From positions 78,841,765 to 78,905,764 of the forward strand of contig JASWHV010000011.1 in NCBI GenBank assembly GCA_030760725.1: a stretch of 64,000 nucleotides of DNA. The letters are read 5' to 3'. The position numbers and the translations under genes are program-made. Each line of letters opens with the position of its first letter. The stretch's first letter is position 1. The notes under the pieces were generated by a model. It was not told the origin of the DNA. It searched no databases and saw nothing but the letters and a program-made list of their open reading frames with translations. Shown here piece by piece: positions 22,111 to 33,675 of the stretch. This DNA is from Neostapfia colusana (Eukaryota > Streptophyta > Magnoliopsida > Poales > Poaceae).

Positions 22111-22556
22111 ACAGATTGGTATCAGAGCCACTGGTTGACGGTAGGTTACACGCCTAGATAGAAAACACAGATTGGCATCAACCTGCCACGGGTTGATCGT
22201 AGATCACACAGCCTAGATAGGTCACAGATTGATATTAGAGCTTCCATGCCTAGTCACATATTGTTATAATCCACAGATTGGTACCAAGCTACCATGGTTG
22301 ATTGTAGGTCACAAGCCTAGAATGATCACAGATTTGTAGTTGAACCACGTCGACTGTAGGACGCACCCCTAGTAACAGATTGGTATTAGAAGCCACGCTG
22401 ACCATAGGATGCAAGCCTAGGATGCATAGATTGGCATTGGAACCACCTTGACATAGGGTGCAAGCCTAGGAGAAGACATAGTTGGATCACAGATTGGTAT
22501 CACCCCAAACCACCTTGACATAGGGTGAAGTCACAGATTGGTATCACCCTAAACCA
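22111..22556 (+). repeat. Primer-binding site of A and about eight degenerate tandem copies
   Basis: The true site TGGTATCAGAGCC is at 22117-22129, four bases after the LTR. The unit cacagattggtatcagagccacgttgaccgtagg.. then recurs in degenerate form, starting near 22166, 22223, 22272, 22326, 22374, 22425, 22488 and 22531. Many copies retain ttggtat or ttggcat and the ccacgttgac part. B has only one copy. The array occupies the place where B has its pre-gag ORF. Confidence 0.85.
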
Positions 22557-22816
22557 CATAGGACTCCCATTAAATAAGCCTTGAATAGGAGTTGTGTGAG
22601 CCTTTGTGATGATTGTTTATGATTACGTGCTTTGTATGAGTTGTGGGACGTTTCAGCGTTGTCCATATCCACACATAGTAGGGAGGTGTGAGATGCTTCG
22701 GCGGTTGTTCACATCCTCATATGGGCTAATATATATAGTCTATCCACCTTGATGCATATAGTTAGGGGGATTCATCTAACCTTCTAACCTCTATTCTATT
22801 CTATTCTCTCTCACAG
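22557..22816 (+). other. A leader before gag
   Basis: Non-coding, homologous to B's 1600-1825. It holds the conserved ccacacatagtagggaggtgtgagatgcttcgg and gttcacatcctcatat stretch. It ends ctattctctctcacag|ATG at the gag start, a textbook acceptor-like end. Confidence 0.55.
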
Positions 22817-23905
22817 ATGGTGAGAGGAAACGCCGGCCGCCAAGAAAGGAACGTTCGTGGCAACCAAGAGGATGGCCATGATGAAGTTCTTGTTAACCCC
22901 GGAGCTGGTGAAAATAACCTAGAACGGTTGATGGCCATGCAGAATCAGCTTATGCAGACCATGATCCAAACTTTGGGTCAGCTGCAGACCAACAACAACA
23001 ACCCTGTTCCGGCACCACCGCCACCACCGCCGGTTCATAACAGGCTGGGAGAGTTCATATGGACTCGACCACCTACCTTTGCTCAAGCTAATGACCCCAT
23101 GGAGGCCGACGACTGGTTGAAATCCATGGAGAAGAAGCTTGCCATAGTTCAGTGCAATGACCGAGAGAAGGTTCTCTTCGCGTCGCACCAACTCATGGGA
23201 GCTTCCACTGACTGGTGGGATGCCCTATACAACGCTCATGTCGACCCGGATACGATCACTTGGACTGAGTTCAAGGAGAGTTTCCGCTCTCATTACATCC
23301 CTGCTGGTATAATGATGCTCAAAAGGCAAGAGTTCGAAGGTCTCCGCCAAGGACAGAGAAGCGTGAATGAGTACCTCAACAAGTTCACGCAACTGTCACG
23401 GTATGCCCCTGAAGATATCAACTCGGACCAACGGAAACAGTACCTGTTCATGAGAGGGTTAAACAATGAGATCCAGGTTCAACTGCTCAACAATGACTAT
23501 GCGAGCTTCCAGAAGCTACTTGACAAGGCTATAGTGGTTGAGAGCAAGATCCGAGAGATCAAGCGAGAGGGCAAAAGAAAGATGCCATACCAGCTGCAAG
23601 GGAGCAACGTACGACCTCGGTACATGCCCCCAGCTGCACCACAATATGGATCGACTACTCCTGCTTTTCGCCCTAATCAACCCCCACAGCAACGTCCTGC
23701 CATGCAAGCACCTCGTGTGCCTTTGCCTCCAGCGCCCCGTCCAAACACGGGCGCTCTTGTTCAAAACCCCCGCCCCAACATACCTACTGTCGTGGGCAAC
23801 AAGGCATGGTTTGCATGCTGGGAGACGGGACACTTTGTGAGCCAGTGCCCGAGGAGAGGTCATGGACAGCAAGGCAACGTGCCCAAGAAGAACCCACGGC
23901 AACGG
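22817..23905 (+). pseudogene. gag: gag of A, zinc knuckle damaged
   Basis: ATG at 22817. The gag core is intact (ANDPMEADDWLKSMEKK, LFASHQLMG, EYLNKFTQLSRYAPEDI). The zinc knuckle near 23806 reads WFACWETGHFVSQC: the first Cys is Trp and a Gly is Trp, so metal binding should fail. A 2-base loss near 23900 (compared with B) shifts the frame before protease; the open frame then runs on to a meaningless stop at 23974. Confidence 0.88.
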
Positions 23906-25675
23906 AGGAGCCAACCAAGGAAACTGTGGACAGCAGAACTACGCTCGCGGCAACATGAACCATGTTTCTGCTGAGGAAGCGCAACAGGCTGAGGACGTCA
24001 TGATTGGTATGTTCCTTGCCAACTCCAACCCAGCCACCATTTTATTTTATTTCGGCGCATCACATTCCTTCATATCATCCAAGTATGTTTCCAAGCATAA
24101 TCTACCCATATCACACTTGAAATATAATATGTTGGTTAATTCTCCCGGTGGAGAGATGAGGACTAATATAGTATGTCTGAAAGTAAACCTTAAAATAAGG
24201 GGGGTAGACTTCCTTGCCAACCTCATTGTCTTGGATTCCAAAGGGCTCGACATAATACTCAGAATGGATTAGTTAAGAAAGCACAACGGAGTAATCAAAT
24301 GTGCTGAGAGAAACGTGCAGTTGACAAACGAGCACGGCACCCGTATCGAGTTTGAGTCAGACCAGCCAGCAACCGAGAAGGCGACGTTGAACCACGTCAA
24401 AGAAGCAACCCTGGAAAGCATCCCGGTGGTTCAGAAGTTTTCGGACGTGTTCCCAGAAGAACTTCCCGGTATGCCACCTGACCGGGATATCGAGTTTTCC
24501 ATTGACCTGATACCCGGAACCGCACCTATAGCAAAGAGATCCTATAGGATGCCCGTCAACGAACTAGTGGAGCTCAAGAAGCAAATTCAGGAGCAGCAAG
24601 AGAAGGGTTTTATACGTCCAAGCTCGTCACCATGGGGAGCCCCCGTGCTCTTCGTAGACAAGAAGGATGGAACCCAAAGGATGTGTGTGGACTATAGGTC
24701 TCTCAATGAGGTGACGATCAAGAACAAGTACCCTCTGCCCCGTATAGAGGATATGTTCGACCAGATGAAGGGAGCCCGAGTGTTATCCAAGATTGATCTT
24801 CGGTCGGGATATTTCCAGCTGAAGATTAAGCCCTCCGATATACCCAAGACTGTCTTTCGGACATGGTATGGTTCGTATGAATATACTGTTATGTCTTTTG
24901 CGTTAACAAATGCACCTGCATACTTCATGTACCTCATGAACAAGGTTTTCATGGAGTACTTGGACAAGTTTATCGTGGTTTTCATTGACGACATCATGGT
25001 GTATTCAAAAAGTGAGGAGGAACATGAAGAACATTTGAGATTGACATTGCAAAAGCTGTGAGAGCATCAATTGTATGCCAAGCTCAGCAAATGTCAATTT
25101 TGGCTAAAGGAGATATCGTTCCTAGGCCACATTATCTCCGAGGAAGGAGTATCGGTTGATCCTAGAAAAGTGGGAGACGTTCTGAAGTGGAACCAACCGC
25201 AAAACGTGAGGGATATTCGGAGTTTCTTGGGATGGTTGGATACTACCAAAGGTTCATCAAGGACTTCTCTAAGATAGCAAAGCCTATGAAGGAGTTGCTA
25301 ATGAAGAGAAAAGCCTTCCAATGGAAACCAGCGTGCCAAGAAAGCTTTGAGGAGCTCAAGAAGAGGCTAACCACAGCGCCGGTTTTGGTATTGCCGGACG
25401 TGAGCAAGAGCTTTGACATATATTGTGACGCATCCAGACCAGGGCTCGGATGTGTGCTCATGCAAGAAGGACAAGTGGTAGCCTATGCCTCAAGACAACT
25501 CAAGAAGCACGAGCTCAATTACCCTACACATGACCTGGAGCTAGCAGCCGTGGTGCATGCATTGTAGATTTGGAGACATTATATCCTTGGTCATTGATGT
25601 GAGATCTATACGAAACATAAAAGCCTCAAGTACATATTCACTCAAACGGATTTGAATTTGAGGCAACGTCAATGA
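23906..25675 (+). pseudogene. pol: protease, RT and RNase H of A, broken
   Basis: The frame resumes as NPR..GGANQGNCGQQNYARGNMNHV. The protease site reads FYFGASHSF where B and C have FDSGA(S/T)HSF, so the catalytic Asp is Tyr. Stops: TAG 24270 (GMDWL has become RMD-stop), TGA 25059, a 1-base loss near 25232 that shifts the frame, TAG 25565, TGA near 25595, TGA 25673. RT VVFIDDIMVYS (about 24985) and RNase H YCDASRPGLG (about 25425) are still readable. Non-functional. Confidence 0.9.
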
Positions 25676-27322
25676 TTGGAGCTTATCAAGGACTATGATG
25701 TTGGAATCAGCTATCACCCCGGAAAGGCCAATGTAGTAGCCGATGCATTGAGCCAAAAGGGAGCATGTCACCAACTTACGGTTCGGGAGCTACCACCCAA
25801 GCTACGAAAGGAGTTCGAACGATTACATCTTGAATTCTTAAATGAGATGGAAGTGATGGAACTCCATTCTTCTTTGGAACAAGAGATAAGAGATGGCCAA
25901 GCTACGGATGAGGAGATCAAGAAAAGGATCGAACAAGGAATAGAGAAGGACTTCAAGGAAGACGAAAAGGGTACACTTTGGCTAGGGAAAAGGATTTGTG
26001 TTCCTAACGTGAAGCACATCCACGACACGATATTAAAAGAGGCACATGACTCACTTTATTCCATACATCTCGGAAGTACCAAGATGTACAAGGACCTGAA
26101 GACTTGTTATTGGTGGGATGGTATGAAAAGAGACATAGCTGAGTATGTTGCCCTATGCGACACATGCCAACGGGTGAAGGCCGAACATCAAAGACCCGCT
26201 GGACTGTTGCAACCCTTGAAGGTACCCGAGTGGATGTGGGAAGACATCAGTATGCATTTCATCGTCGGATTGCCACGTACTCGGTTGGGTTACGACTCCA
26301 TCTGCGTTATCGTGGACCAATTGATGAAAACTGCTCATTTTCTTCCTATTAAAACCACGTACCGTGTGGCAGATCTAGCCGAGCTGTACATGGAGCAAAT
26401 CGTGTGCCGCCATGGAGTCCCGAAGAGGATAGTCTCAGATCGGGGTTCTCAGTTTACCTCTAGATTTTGGAGGAAGTTGCAGAAGGCTATGGGTACACGA
26501 CTGGATTTTAGCTCCGCCTACCACCCGCAAACTGATGGGCAAACCGAAAGGACAAACCAAATTTTGGAAGACATGTTGAGAGCTTGCGCCTTGAAACATG
26601 GGCGTAGTTGGGATAGGAGTTTACTGTACGCTGCATTCTCCTATAACAACAGCTATCAAGCTAGCTTGAAGATGTCGCCTTTCGAAGCATTGTATGGTAG
26701 ACGGTGTAGAACGCCGTTGTTTTGGAACGAGACAGGAGAGAACCAAGTGTTTGGACCCGAAGTGCTACAAGAAGCTGAGAAGCAAGTCCAAACAATACGG
26801 AAGAACTTGAAGGCTGCTCAGTCACGACAGAAAGGCTACGTGGACAATAGGCGAAGGAAGTTGACTTTTGAAGTAGAAGACTTCGTATACCTTAAGGTAT
26901 CGCCTATCCGAGGCCAACGACGTTTCAACGTCAAGGGCAAGCTAGCACCTCGCTACATCGAACCATTTAAGATTTTGGACAAGCGAGGAGAAGTAGCCTA
27001 TCAACTAGAGCTCCCGACGCACCTCTCCGACGTACATGACGTGTTTCATGTATCCCAGCTCAAGAAGTGCTTGAGGGTACCGGAAGAGCAAGTACCGATG
27101 GATGAACTTGAACTTCAAGAGGATCTGACCTATGCAGAGCACCCTGTCCGAATTTTGGACGTAAAGGAAAGGGTCACAAGGAACAAGGTGTTCCGTTGGT
27201 GCAAGGTACAATGGAGTCATCACACGGAAGCAGAAGCTACATGGGAGCGTGAGGAAGATATCAAGACAGAGTTTCCTCATCTATTCTCTACTAACGAATC
27301 TCGAGGGCGAGATTCAATTTAA
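25676..27322 (+). CDS. pol: A integrase-chromodomain, uninterrupted frame
   Basis: 548 open codons, in frame with the end of RNase H (DALSQKG). It contains the HHCC zinc region (HDSLYSIHLGSTKMY...CDTCQ), Asp in VDQLMKTAHF, Asp in VSDRGSQF, Glu in DGQTERTNQ, and a chromodomain-like end (YAEHPVRILDVKERVTRNKVF...ATWEREEDIKTEFPHLF). All three DDE residues are present. No natural start codon is implied because it is the tail of a polyprotein whose upstream part is broken. Expression alone is unlikely. Confidence 0.85.
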   Translation: MELIKDYDVGISYHPGKANVVADALSQKGACHQLTVRELPPKLRKEFERLHLEFLNEMEVMELHSSLEQEIRDGQATDEEIKKRIEQGIEKDFKEDEKGTLWLGKRICVPNVKHIHDTILKEAHDSLYSIHLGSTKMYKDLKTCYWWDGMKRDIAEYVALCDTCQRVKAEHQRPAGLLQPLKVPEWMWEDISMHFIVGLPRTRLGYDSICVIVDQLMKTAHFLPIKTTYRVADLAELYMEQIVCRHGVPKRIVSDRGSQFTSRFWRKLQKAMGTRLDFSSAYHPQTDGQTERTNQILEDMLRACALKHGRSWDRSLLYAAFSYNNSYQASLKMSPFEALYGRRCRTPLFWNETGENQVFGPEVLQEAEKQVQTIRKNLKAAQSRQKGYVDNRRRKLTFEVEDFVYLKVSPIRGQRRFNVKGKLAPRYIEPFKILDKRGEVAYQLELPTHLSDVHDVFHVSQLKKCLRVPEEQVPMDELELQEDLTYAEHPVRILDVKERVTRNKVFRWCKVQWSHHTEAEATWEREEDIKTEFPHLFSTNESRGRDSI

Positions 27323-27334
27323 GGGGGGTAGATT
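27319..27334 (+). other. Polypurine tract of A
   Basis: ttaaggggggtagatt directly before the 3' LTR terminus at 27335; same core as in C and B. Confidence 0.9.
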
Positions 27335-30300
27335 TGTGACACCCTCATTTTCGGGTTCTGCATGTATTCATGTTTCATGTAGAAAAACATTTTTAAAATA
27401 AATAGAAACAGAAAAGAAATAAAAAAGATAGCCAAAAGAGCCAATTCCAGTTCGCCGAGGAGCACCGAAGACAATTCCCACGGTTCGCTGGCCACGTGGC
27501 GTGTTCGGAGCTCATCTCCGCAAATGGGGAGAGGTCCGCTGCTAAGTGGCTACGTGGCAGGCTAGGGGCTCATCCCCGCAAAGGGGGAGAGGTCCAATCT
27601 CTGTGGAACAAGTGTTGCCCCCGAAGCTAGCCTCTGCCGAGAAGCGAGGCCAGTCCCGCAGGACACGTGTGTGCTACGGAGCTAGTCACCGCGGAAAAGA
27701 GAGGACTAGCCGCGCGGGACACGTGTCGCTCTCGGAGCTCACCTCCGAGAGGTCCGACCCCGCTAGACACGTGTCGCTCTCGGAGCACACCTCCGAGAGG
27801 TCCGGTCCTATTGGACACATGTCACCTCTGTAGCTCGCCTCCGGGAGGTCCATCACTGTTGGACACGTGTCAACCTCGGAGCTCGAGAAGAAAGGAAGTC
27901 CGGCGCTACTTGACACGTGGCATTCTCGGAGCCCACCTTCGAAGAAAGGGGAGGTCCGGCTCTGACACATGGCACATTCGGAGCTACCTCCAAAGAGGGG
28001 GAGGTCCGGAACCGACACGTGGCGTTCGCGGAGCTCGCCTCTGTTGAGAGGGGAGGTCCGGACCCACCAGACACGTGGCGCACGCGGAGCTCGCCTCTGG
28101 AGAGAGGGAGGTCTCGCCCGCCAGGACGCATGGCGCACGCGGAGCTCGCCTCTAAGAAAGAGGGAGGTCTCGTCCGCCTGACACGCGGCACAACCGGAGC
28201 TTGTCTTTGCGGAAAAGGGAGCCCAGTTTCCCGCCAGACACGTGGAGCTTCCGGAGCTCACCGCCGCGAAGGTAATACGATTATGAAGCGGTTTTCCTCT
28301 GTACGCGTGGGAATACCGGTACGGGAGGAAATCGACACGAATTCCACATTGTTACCGCACTAAATCAACTAAAGATAAGTTGTTAAGATCCAAAAACAAT
28401 TTGAATAGGACTCTTATTCGAATTCCGATCAGAAGAGGACTCTCCGTTTCCTCTTATAAATAGAACCCGAAACAACCCCTTGGTCGTAACATCTTTCTAA
28501 GCCGACAACTTAGAAGCCCTAGCCCCCAACTCGCTGAGCTAATTCCTTCGCATGAGTTCAGTTGCTGGAGATCACCGAAAGAGAGCCCCGATGATCTGTC
28601 TTGCTAGGAGAAGGACCCCGAGACCAAGAAGAACGTAAGATAGGTCTCCAATACCACCTTACGACATCATTGCATTTTCTTTGCATCTGTTCTTCGATTC
28701 CTTTCGAACAGAAGCTTTTTCGTGGACAGATCACTTGTTGATCGGTTTAATCTAAAGTAAAATCATCGCCACGTCCACAATTGATCTTTACACCTCTGTT
28801 CATCATAGAACCCATGCAAACATACAAGGACACGTACAACCGATCTAATAAAAAAACTGCATCATGGGATTTGCATGCATATGCATCATCGCATCTGGCT
28901 AAAGTTTGTGCATGGTATTGATTGTTATGAATCTTGTATGTGCGTAATCGTGTATAGAAGGACAAGCTCAGGAAGTTGTCTACGACGAGCTGCAACAACA
29001 AGGTTTCGAGGTCCAAGAGCAATAGGAATCGCAAGAACAAGGCAAGTGCCCCTTGACCATATTGATCCTATGTTTTGGAAAACTGTTTTGTTGCGAAAAG
29101 GTGTGAGTGCTTGAGTCAATATGATGGGAAACCCTTTCATAGGAGTTTACTAGTTTTGTTAGCCACCCTTGTCACCGGGACAGTTTATGAGTCGGGTATG
29201 GTTTTTTTTGCTTTTATGCTTCGCTGAGTCCACGGGGTTATGGGAAGCGAGATAGATGTGTCTAGCTAACTGCACTCGTAAGAATAATGAGAAACTGATG
29301 TTGCTAATGAACATGGATCTGAGGGAGATCTAGGCAAGCCTGGGTTTGTGAATGAGGTAGAATGAGATGGTGGTTTTACTTGCCGTAGATCTAAGGACCG
29401 GTTCATGCCAGCCATGCCAGGATAACAGTGCCACCACAAGGCCAAGTATGGGTGCGGCTTAGCTGACTAATTAGGTAAGTTGCTAGATTGTTATGGACCG
29501 TGGAAGGCGCGGGGAATGGGAGTCAAGTGAGGACTGCCCTAGGAACTGCATGGCACAAGAGGGGGCCTGTGGGTGGGAGAATTGGAGATTCTAGCCTGCT
29601 GGTGAAACCTTAGTGAGTCCATACATCTAGTAGCCCCTTTGTAAAGGCTATTTTGTGATCTCTTGGCCATACACCGACGGTTGTGTACTGGTATAATGGA
29701 GGTTCTGCAGTCGCCGACGGGTGATGAAATCACAAACTTGTAGGTAAAGTGGTACAAACTCTGCGGAGTTCTTAAAACTATCATGATAGCCGAGCTTACA
29801 GTCACGAGCGCCTGGACAACTCACATGATTAGTTGGGATGGTTATTTGGGTGGTTTGGATGGTTATGGTTTTTGGTTATGGTTTGGTTTTGGTTCGGTTT
29901 TTCGGGACTGTTGAGTCCGGGTGATAAGATTGGTTGCATGACTGTTGAGTCATGGCAATGGGATTGGTCTTCGTGTGAGACGGAAATGTTTATGAGATGA
30001 AATGGTAGCGAATACGAGATGGTATTCGTGAGATGGTAGCGAATACGAGAAGGTATTCGTGAGCAAATATAAAAAGATTAATGTCTGGTTGAGGCATGTA
30101 AAGTGATGAAATAATGGAGGTATGTTGGTATTTTAATACATGTTGGGCTTACATTCACTTAAAGTTGAGTTGCTGTTTTTATCGTGTTTTGAGAAATAAA
30201 CTTTGCTTTCTACAATGAGCCTTTTTATACCTTCCTTGTTGTGAGCTACATATCATATTTTCCCGCACTTGCTGAGTACATCATTGTACTCAAACTTGCA

Positions 30301-30669
30301 TTATTACTTCATCATCAGCTACAGGAGAAGATTACTATGAAGACCAAGTGGAGCCTTAGGCGTGTAATCTGTCCTCAACCTTGCCTGTGGGGATGGAGTA
30401 GAGATGGAGCCACTGCTGCTGCTTAGATTGCTTCCGCACTAGAATAAAGACTTCTGCTGCTAGATTTAGACTTCCGCTGCTAAGATAGACTTCCGCTGCT
30501 AGAATGAGTCCAAGACTCATGAGACTTTGTAATAAACCCTGTTCATTCGTGGTAATATATATTCTGAATTCAGTTTGTGGATGATATGTGTATATGTGAT
30601 GATCATCCTGGGCACACATACACATCAGTTCTCGGTTCCGTGGTTGTCCACAGAAACAAGGGCGTCACA
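27335..30669 (+). repeat. 3' LTR of A
   Basis: Partner of 18777-22113 with the same internal order: G-box array 27491-28250, TATA 28453-28463, leader segments, ccccttgaccatattgatcc near 29048, terminal inverted repeat, end GTCACA at 30669. The donor site differs from the 5' copy (ataggt instead of gtaggt). Confidence 0.95.
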
Positions 30670-30989
30670 ACGCACCTCTCCGACGTGCACGACGTGTTTC
30701 ACGTATCACAACTCAAGAAGTGTTTAAGAGTACCGGAAGAACAAGTACTGATGGATGAGCTAGAGCTTCAAGAGGATCTGACCTACGCGGAACACCCCGT
30801 CAAAATCTTGGATGTGAAGGAAAGGGTCACGAGAAACAAAGTGATCCGTTGGTGCAAGGTACAATGGAGCCATCACATGGAAGCCGAAACTACATGGGAG
30901 CGTGAGGAAGATCTCAAGGCAGAATTCCCCCATCTTTTCTCCACTCAATCGAATCTCAAGGGCGAGATTCATTTTAAGGGGGGTAGGTT
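30670..30989 (+). pseudogene. pol: pol C-terminus (chromodomain) of B and polypurine tract
   Basis: It begins with the right ACGCA copy and continues B's frame: HLSDVHDVFHVSQLKKCL..., then the chromodomain (YAEHPVKILDVKERVTRNKVI...TTWEREEDLKAEFPHLF). The frame has no stop before the LTR. The tract ttttaaggggggtaggttt (30971-30989) precedes the LTR. Confidence 0.9.
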
Positions 30990-33675
30990 TGTAACACCCT
31001 CAAAATTCATTACCATGCATTGCATACATTTTTCATGTAGAGAAGCATTTGAAAAGAAGTAGAAATGGAGAAAGAAACATAGAAATGGGGAAAGAACCAT
31101 AGAAATGGAGAAAAGAATCCTAGAAATGGAGAAAAGAATCCTAGAAATGGAGAAAGAACCATAGAAATGGAGAAATAACCATAGAAATGGAATGGAATAT
31201 AGAAATGGAGAAAGGATATAGAAATGGAGAGGGGAATATAGAAATGGAGAAAGGGACATAGAAATGGAAATAAGATAGCTGAATTGAGCCATCCCTAAAA
31301 TTCTCCAAATTTCCCCCACATTTGGGGGGAATTTTTCCCCGATTTGGCCGCAGCCCTAGACGGGGGAAAACCCCTAGGACTCTTTGGTTGAGTCCTGACT
31401 AGGACTCTTTTGTTGAGTCCCAATTGAACTAGGACTCTTTGCTTGAGTTCCAATTGGACTAGGACTTCTTTTTCCCCTTATAAATACAAGCCCCCAGCCC
31501 CCCTTCTACACCTTGGCAGCAGCCCCCCCCCTCTCTCTCGCTGAGTTGCCCTGCCCTCCCAACTCGCCGAGTTGGAACCCCCCCTGCCGGAGTTTGGTCG
31601 CCGGTGAGCCCCGCCGTCGAGCCCCGCCATCGAGCCCCGTCGTCGAGACCCGCCGTCGAGCCCCGTCACGCCTTGCCGTCGCCGGAGAAGAAGCCCGACG
31701 ATCTGCCCTGCCATAATTTTCCATTGAAAAATACCCCGCTGCTGCCGTTGCTAGGAGAAAGGCCCTGACACAAGGAGGAAGTGAGGTAGGTCTTCATTAC
31801 CCATGTTACGACATGGCCGCTGTTTCTACGCATCCGTTTTCTTCGCCCCCTTCGAGCAGAAACTTTTGCGTGTGGACAGATCGTGTTTTGATCGATTTTT
31901 GACGGTGGAATTGATCTAGATCTTGTATCAAGATCATCACCAAATCCACACTTGGTCCCTACACCCTTGTTCCTCATAAAATCCCATGAAAGCCCATTAA
32001 AACATGCAAGAACACGTACAAACTGGTTCTATAAAACTGCACTATAGGATTTGCATTCATCTACCCATTGCATCTTGAGTAAAGTTTGCGCATGATGATT
32101 GATTGCTGTAAATTTTGTATGTGTGTGGTCGTGAGTAGAAGGACAAGCTCAAGAGGCCATCTACGAGGAACTACAACATCAAGATTTTGAGACGCTGGAG
32201 CAACACGAACCTCGGGAGCAAGGCAAGTGCCCCTTGACCATATTGATCCCATGTTTTGAAACTGTTTTGTTTGCGAAAACTCATGTGCTTGAGTCAACTT
32301 GATGGGACACCATTTTTATAGGAGTTTACTAGTTTTGTTAACCATCCTTGTCGCTGGAAAAGTTGATGAGTCGGGTATGGTCGTTTTTCCTTTTTGCTTC
32401 GCTTAATTTACGGGATACGGGAAGCTGAATTAAATCATGGTTAGATACTGCACTCATATGAATAATGATGATGAGAACTTGATGATGTTGATAAGTATGG
32501 AATTGGGGAGATCTAGGCAAGCTTGGTTCATGGATGTTGCTGAATGAGATGGTGGTTTACTTGCTGTAGATCTAAGGACCGGTTCATGCGAGCACATGTC
32601 AGGAAAACAGTGCCACCACAAGGCCAAATATGGATGCGGCTTAGCTGACTAATTAGGTGTGTTGCTAGCTTTTTATGGACCGTTGGATGGCGCGGGGAAT
32701 GGGAGTCGAGAGGGACTGCCCTGGGAACTGCATGGCACAAGAGGTGGCCCGTGGGTGGGAGAATGGAGATTCGAGCCTGTCGGTGAAACCTCATTGGGTC
32801 CGTACATTCTAGTAGCCCCTTAGTAATGGCTATTTTGTGATCTCTTGGCCATACACCGACGGTTGTGTACTGGTATAATGGAGGTTCTTTCTAGTCGCCG
32901 ACGGGTGACGAAATCACGAACTTGTGGGTAAAGTGGTACCACCTCTGCAGAGTGTAAAACTATCATGATAGTCGTGCTTCCGGTCATAAGCATAGGACAT
33001 TTGGGTATGGTCATGTGGATTGGTTTTGGGACTGTTTTGGGTCATGAAAATGAGTTTGGTTTCGGTTATATGAATATGAGATGGTTATGAATATTTATAA
33101 GTATGAGATGAACTTGAGAAAGATTAATGGTTGGATGAGACTTGATAAATGGTGAATTATGATGAAGAAATGTTGATGAAATACTTGGTTATGATGGGAT
33201 TGAACTCACCTAGCAATAGTTTCTGTTTTACCATGTTTATGAAATAAAATTTGCTTGCTACAATGAGCCTCTTAATTTCCCTACCTTGTTGTAAGCTACA
33301 TGTCATACTTTTCCCGCACTTGCTGAATACGACATGTACTCACCCTTGCATTACCACATATACATCAGCTACAGGAGAAGAATATTTCGAGGAACATGTG
33401 TAGCACTAGGCGTGCGCACTACCGTCAACATGCCAGTGGAGTTAAAGTTGGAGCCTGGTGTCTTTAGTTGTTTCCGTCGTCGTTTAGAGTCTTCCGCTAC
33501 AAGAATAAGTTAGAGATTCATGAGTGAGACATTGAGTCATTGTAATAAAGTACTTAAACACTATTTATTCATGGTTATATTCTGAATTCAGTTTGTGGAA
33601 TACATGTGTATGTGTGGTGAACATCCTGGGCACACATATGCATTCACTTGGTTCTATTTTCAGAACCGGGTGTCA
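30990..33675 (+). repeat. 3' LTR of B
   Basis: Begins TGTAACACCCTC and ends GGGTGTCA. Contents: a purine-rich repeat (31060-31275), an array with ggactc..gagtcc motifs (31378-31470), TATA box cttataaatac (31477), predicted leader intron (31786-32138), ccccttgaccatattgatcc (32230), poly(A)-like site near 33543, and the terminal TATGTGTG/CACACATA inverted repeat. Its 3' half is related to A's LTR; the U3 is different. Confidence 0.92.
31060..31275 (+). repeat. Purine-rich tandem repeat in B's U3
   Basis: About eleven imperfect copies of a roughly 20-base unit, atagaaatggagaaagaacc, just inside the LTR. Strong strand asymmetry (A/G on the plus strand). Confidence 0.85.

Larger units (their letters stand above)
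18777..22113 (+). repeat. 5' LTR of A
   Basis: It contains, in order: a G-box-rich tandem array (18900-19690), TATA box (19894-19904), a predicted leader intron (about 20082-20400), a conserved ccccttgaccatattgatcc segment (from 20492), GGTT-rich low-complexity sequence (21280-21345), short gagatggtagcgaatacg repeats (21440-21505), an AATAAA-like site near 21972, and a terminal inverted repeat TATGTGTG/CACACATA (22035-22064). Confidence 0.95.
18777..30669 (+). mobile_element. Element A: Tekay/Del-like chromovirus inserted in B's pol
   Basis: 11.9 kb: 5' LTR 18777-22113, primer-binding site, a primer-site repeat array, gag, pol, polypurine tract, 3' LTR 27335-30669. LTR ends form the perfect inverted repeat TGTGAC/GTCACA. 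The LTRs differ by roughly 5% over the first 250 bases by eye. Coding parts closely resemble B, so A and B are sister families, but A lacks the pre-gag ORF. Gag-protease-RT are broken; integrase-chromodomain is one open frame. Confidence 0.97.
1..33675 (+). mobile_element. Element B: Ty3/gypsy chromovirus (Tekay/Del-like), decayed, hosts elements C and A
   Basis: The order is 5' LTR tail (1-275), primer-binding site, pre-gag ORF, gag, protease, RT, RNase H, integrase, chromodomain, polypurine tract, 3' LTR (30990-33675). Two younger elements split it at 2537-15223 and 18777-30669. Removing them on paper rejoins the gag reading (NNDY then ANFQK) and the pol reading (ELPT then HLSDVHD). The two LTR ends available for comparison (1-275 and 33402-33675) differ at roughly 14 positions by eye, about 5%, so the insertion is fairly old. 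The start lies left of the window. The bases after the 3' LTR (tatgg) could be its target duplication, but the left copy is not visible. Confidence 0.9.
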
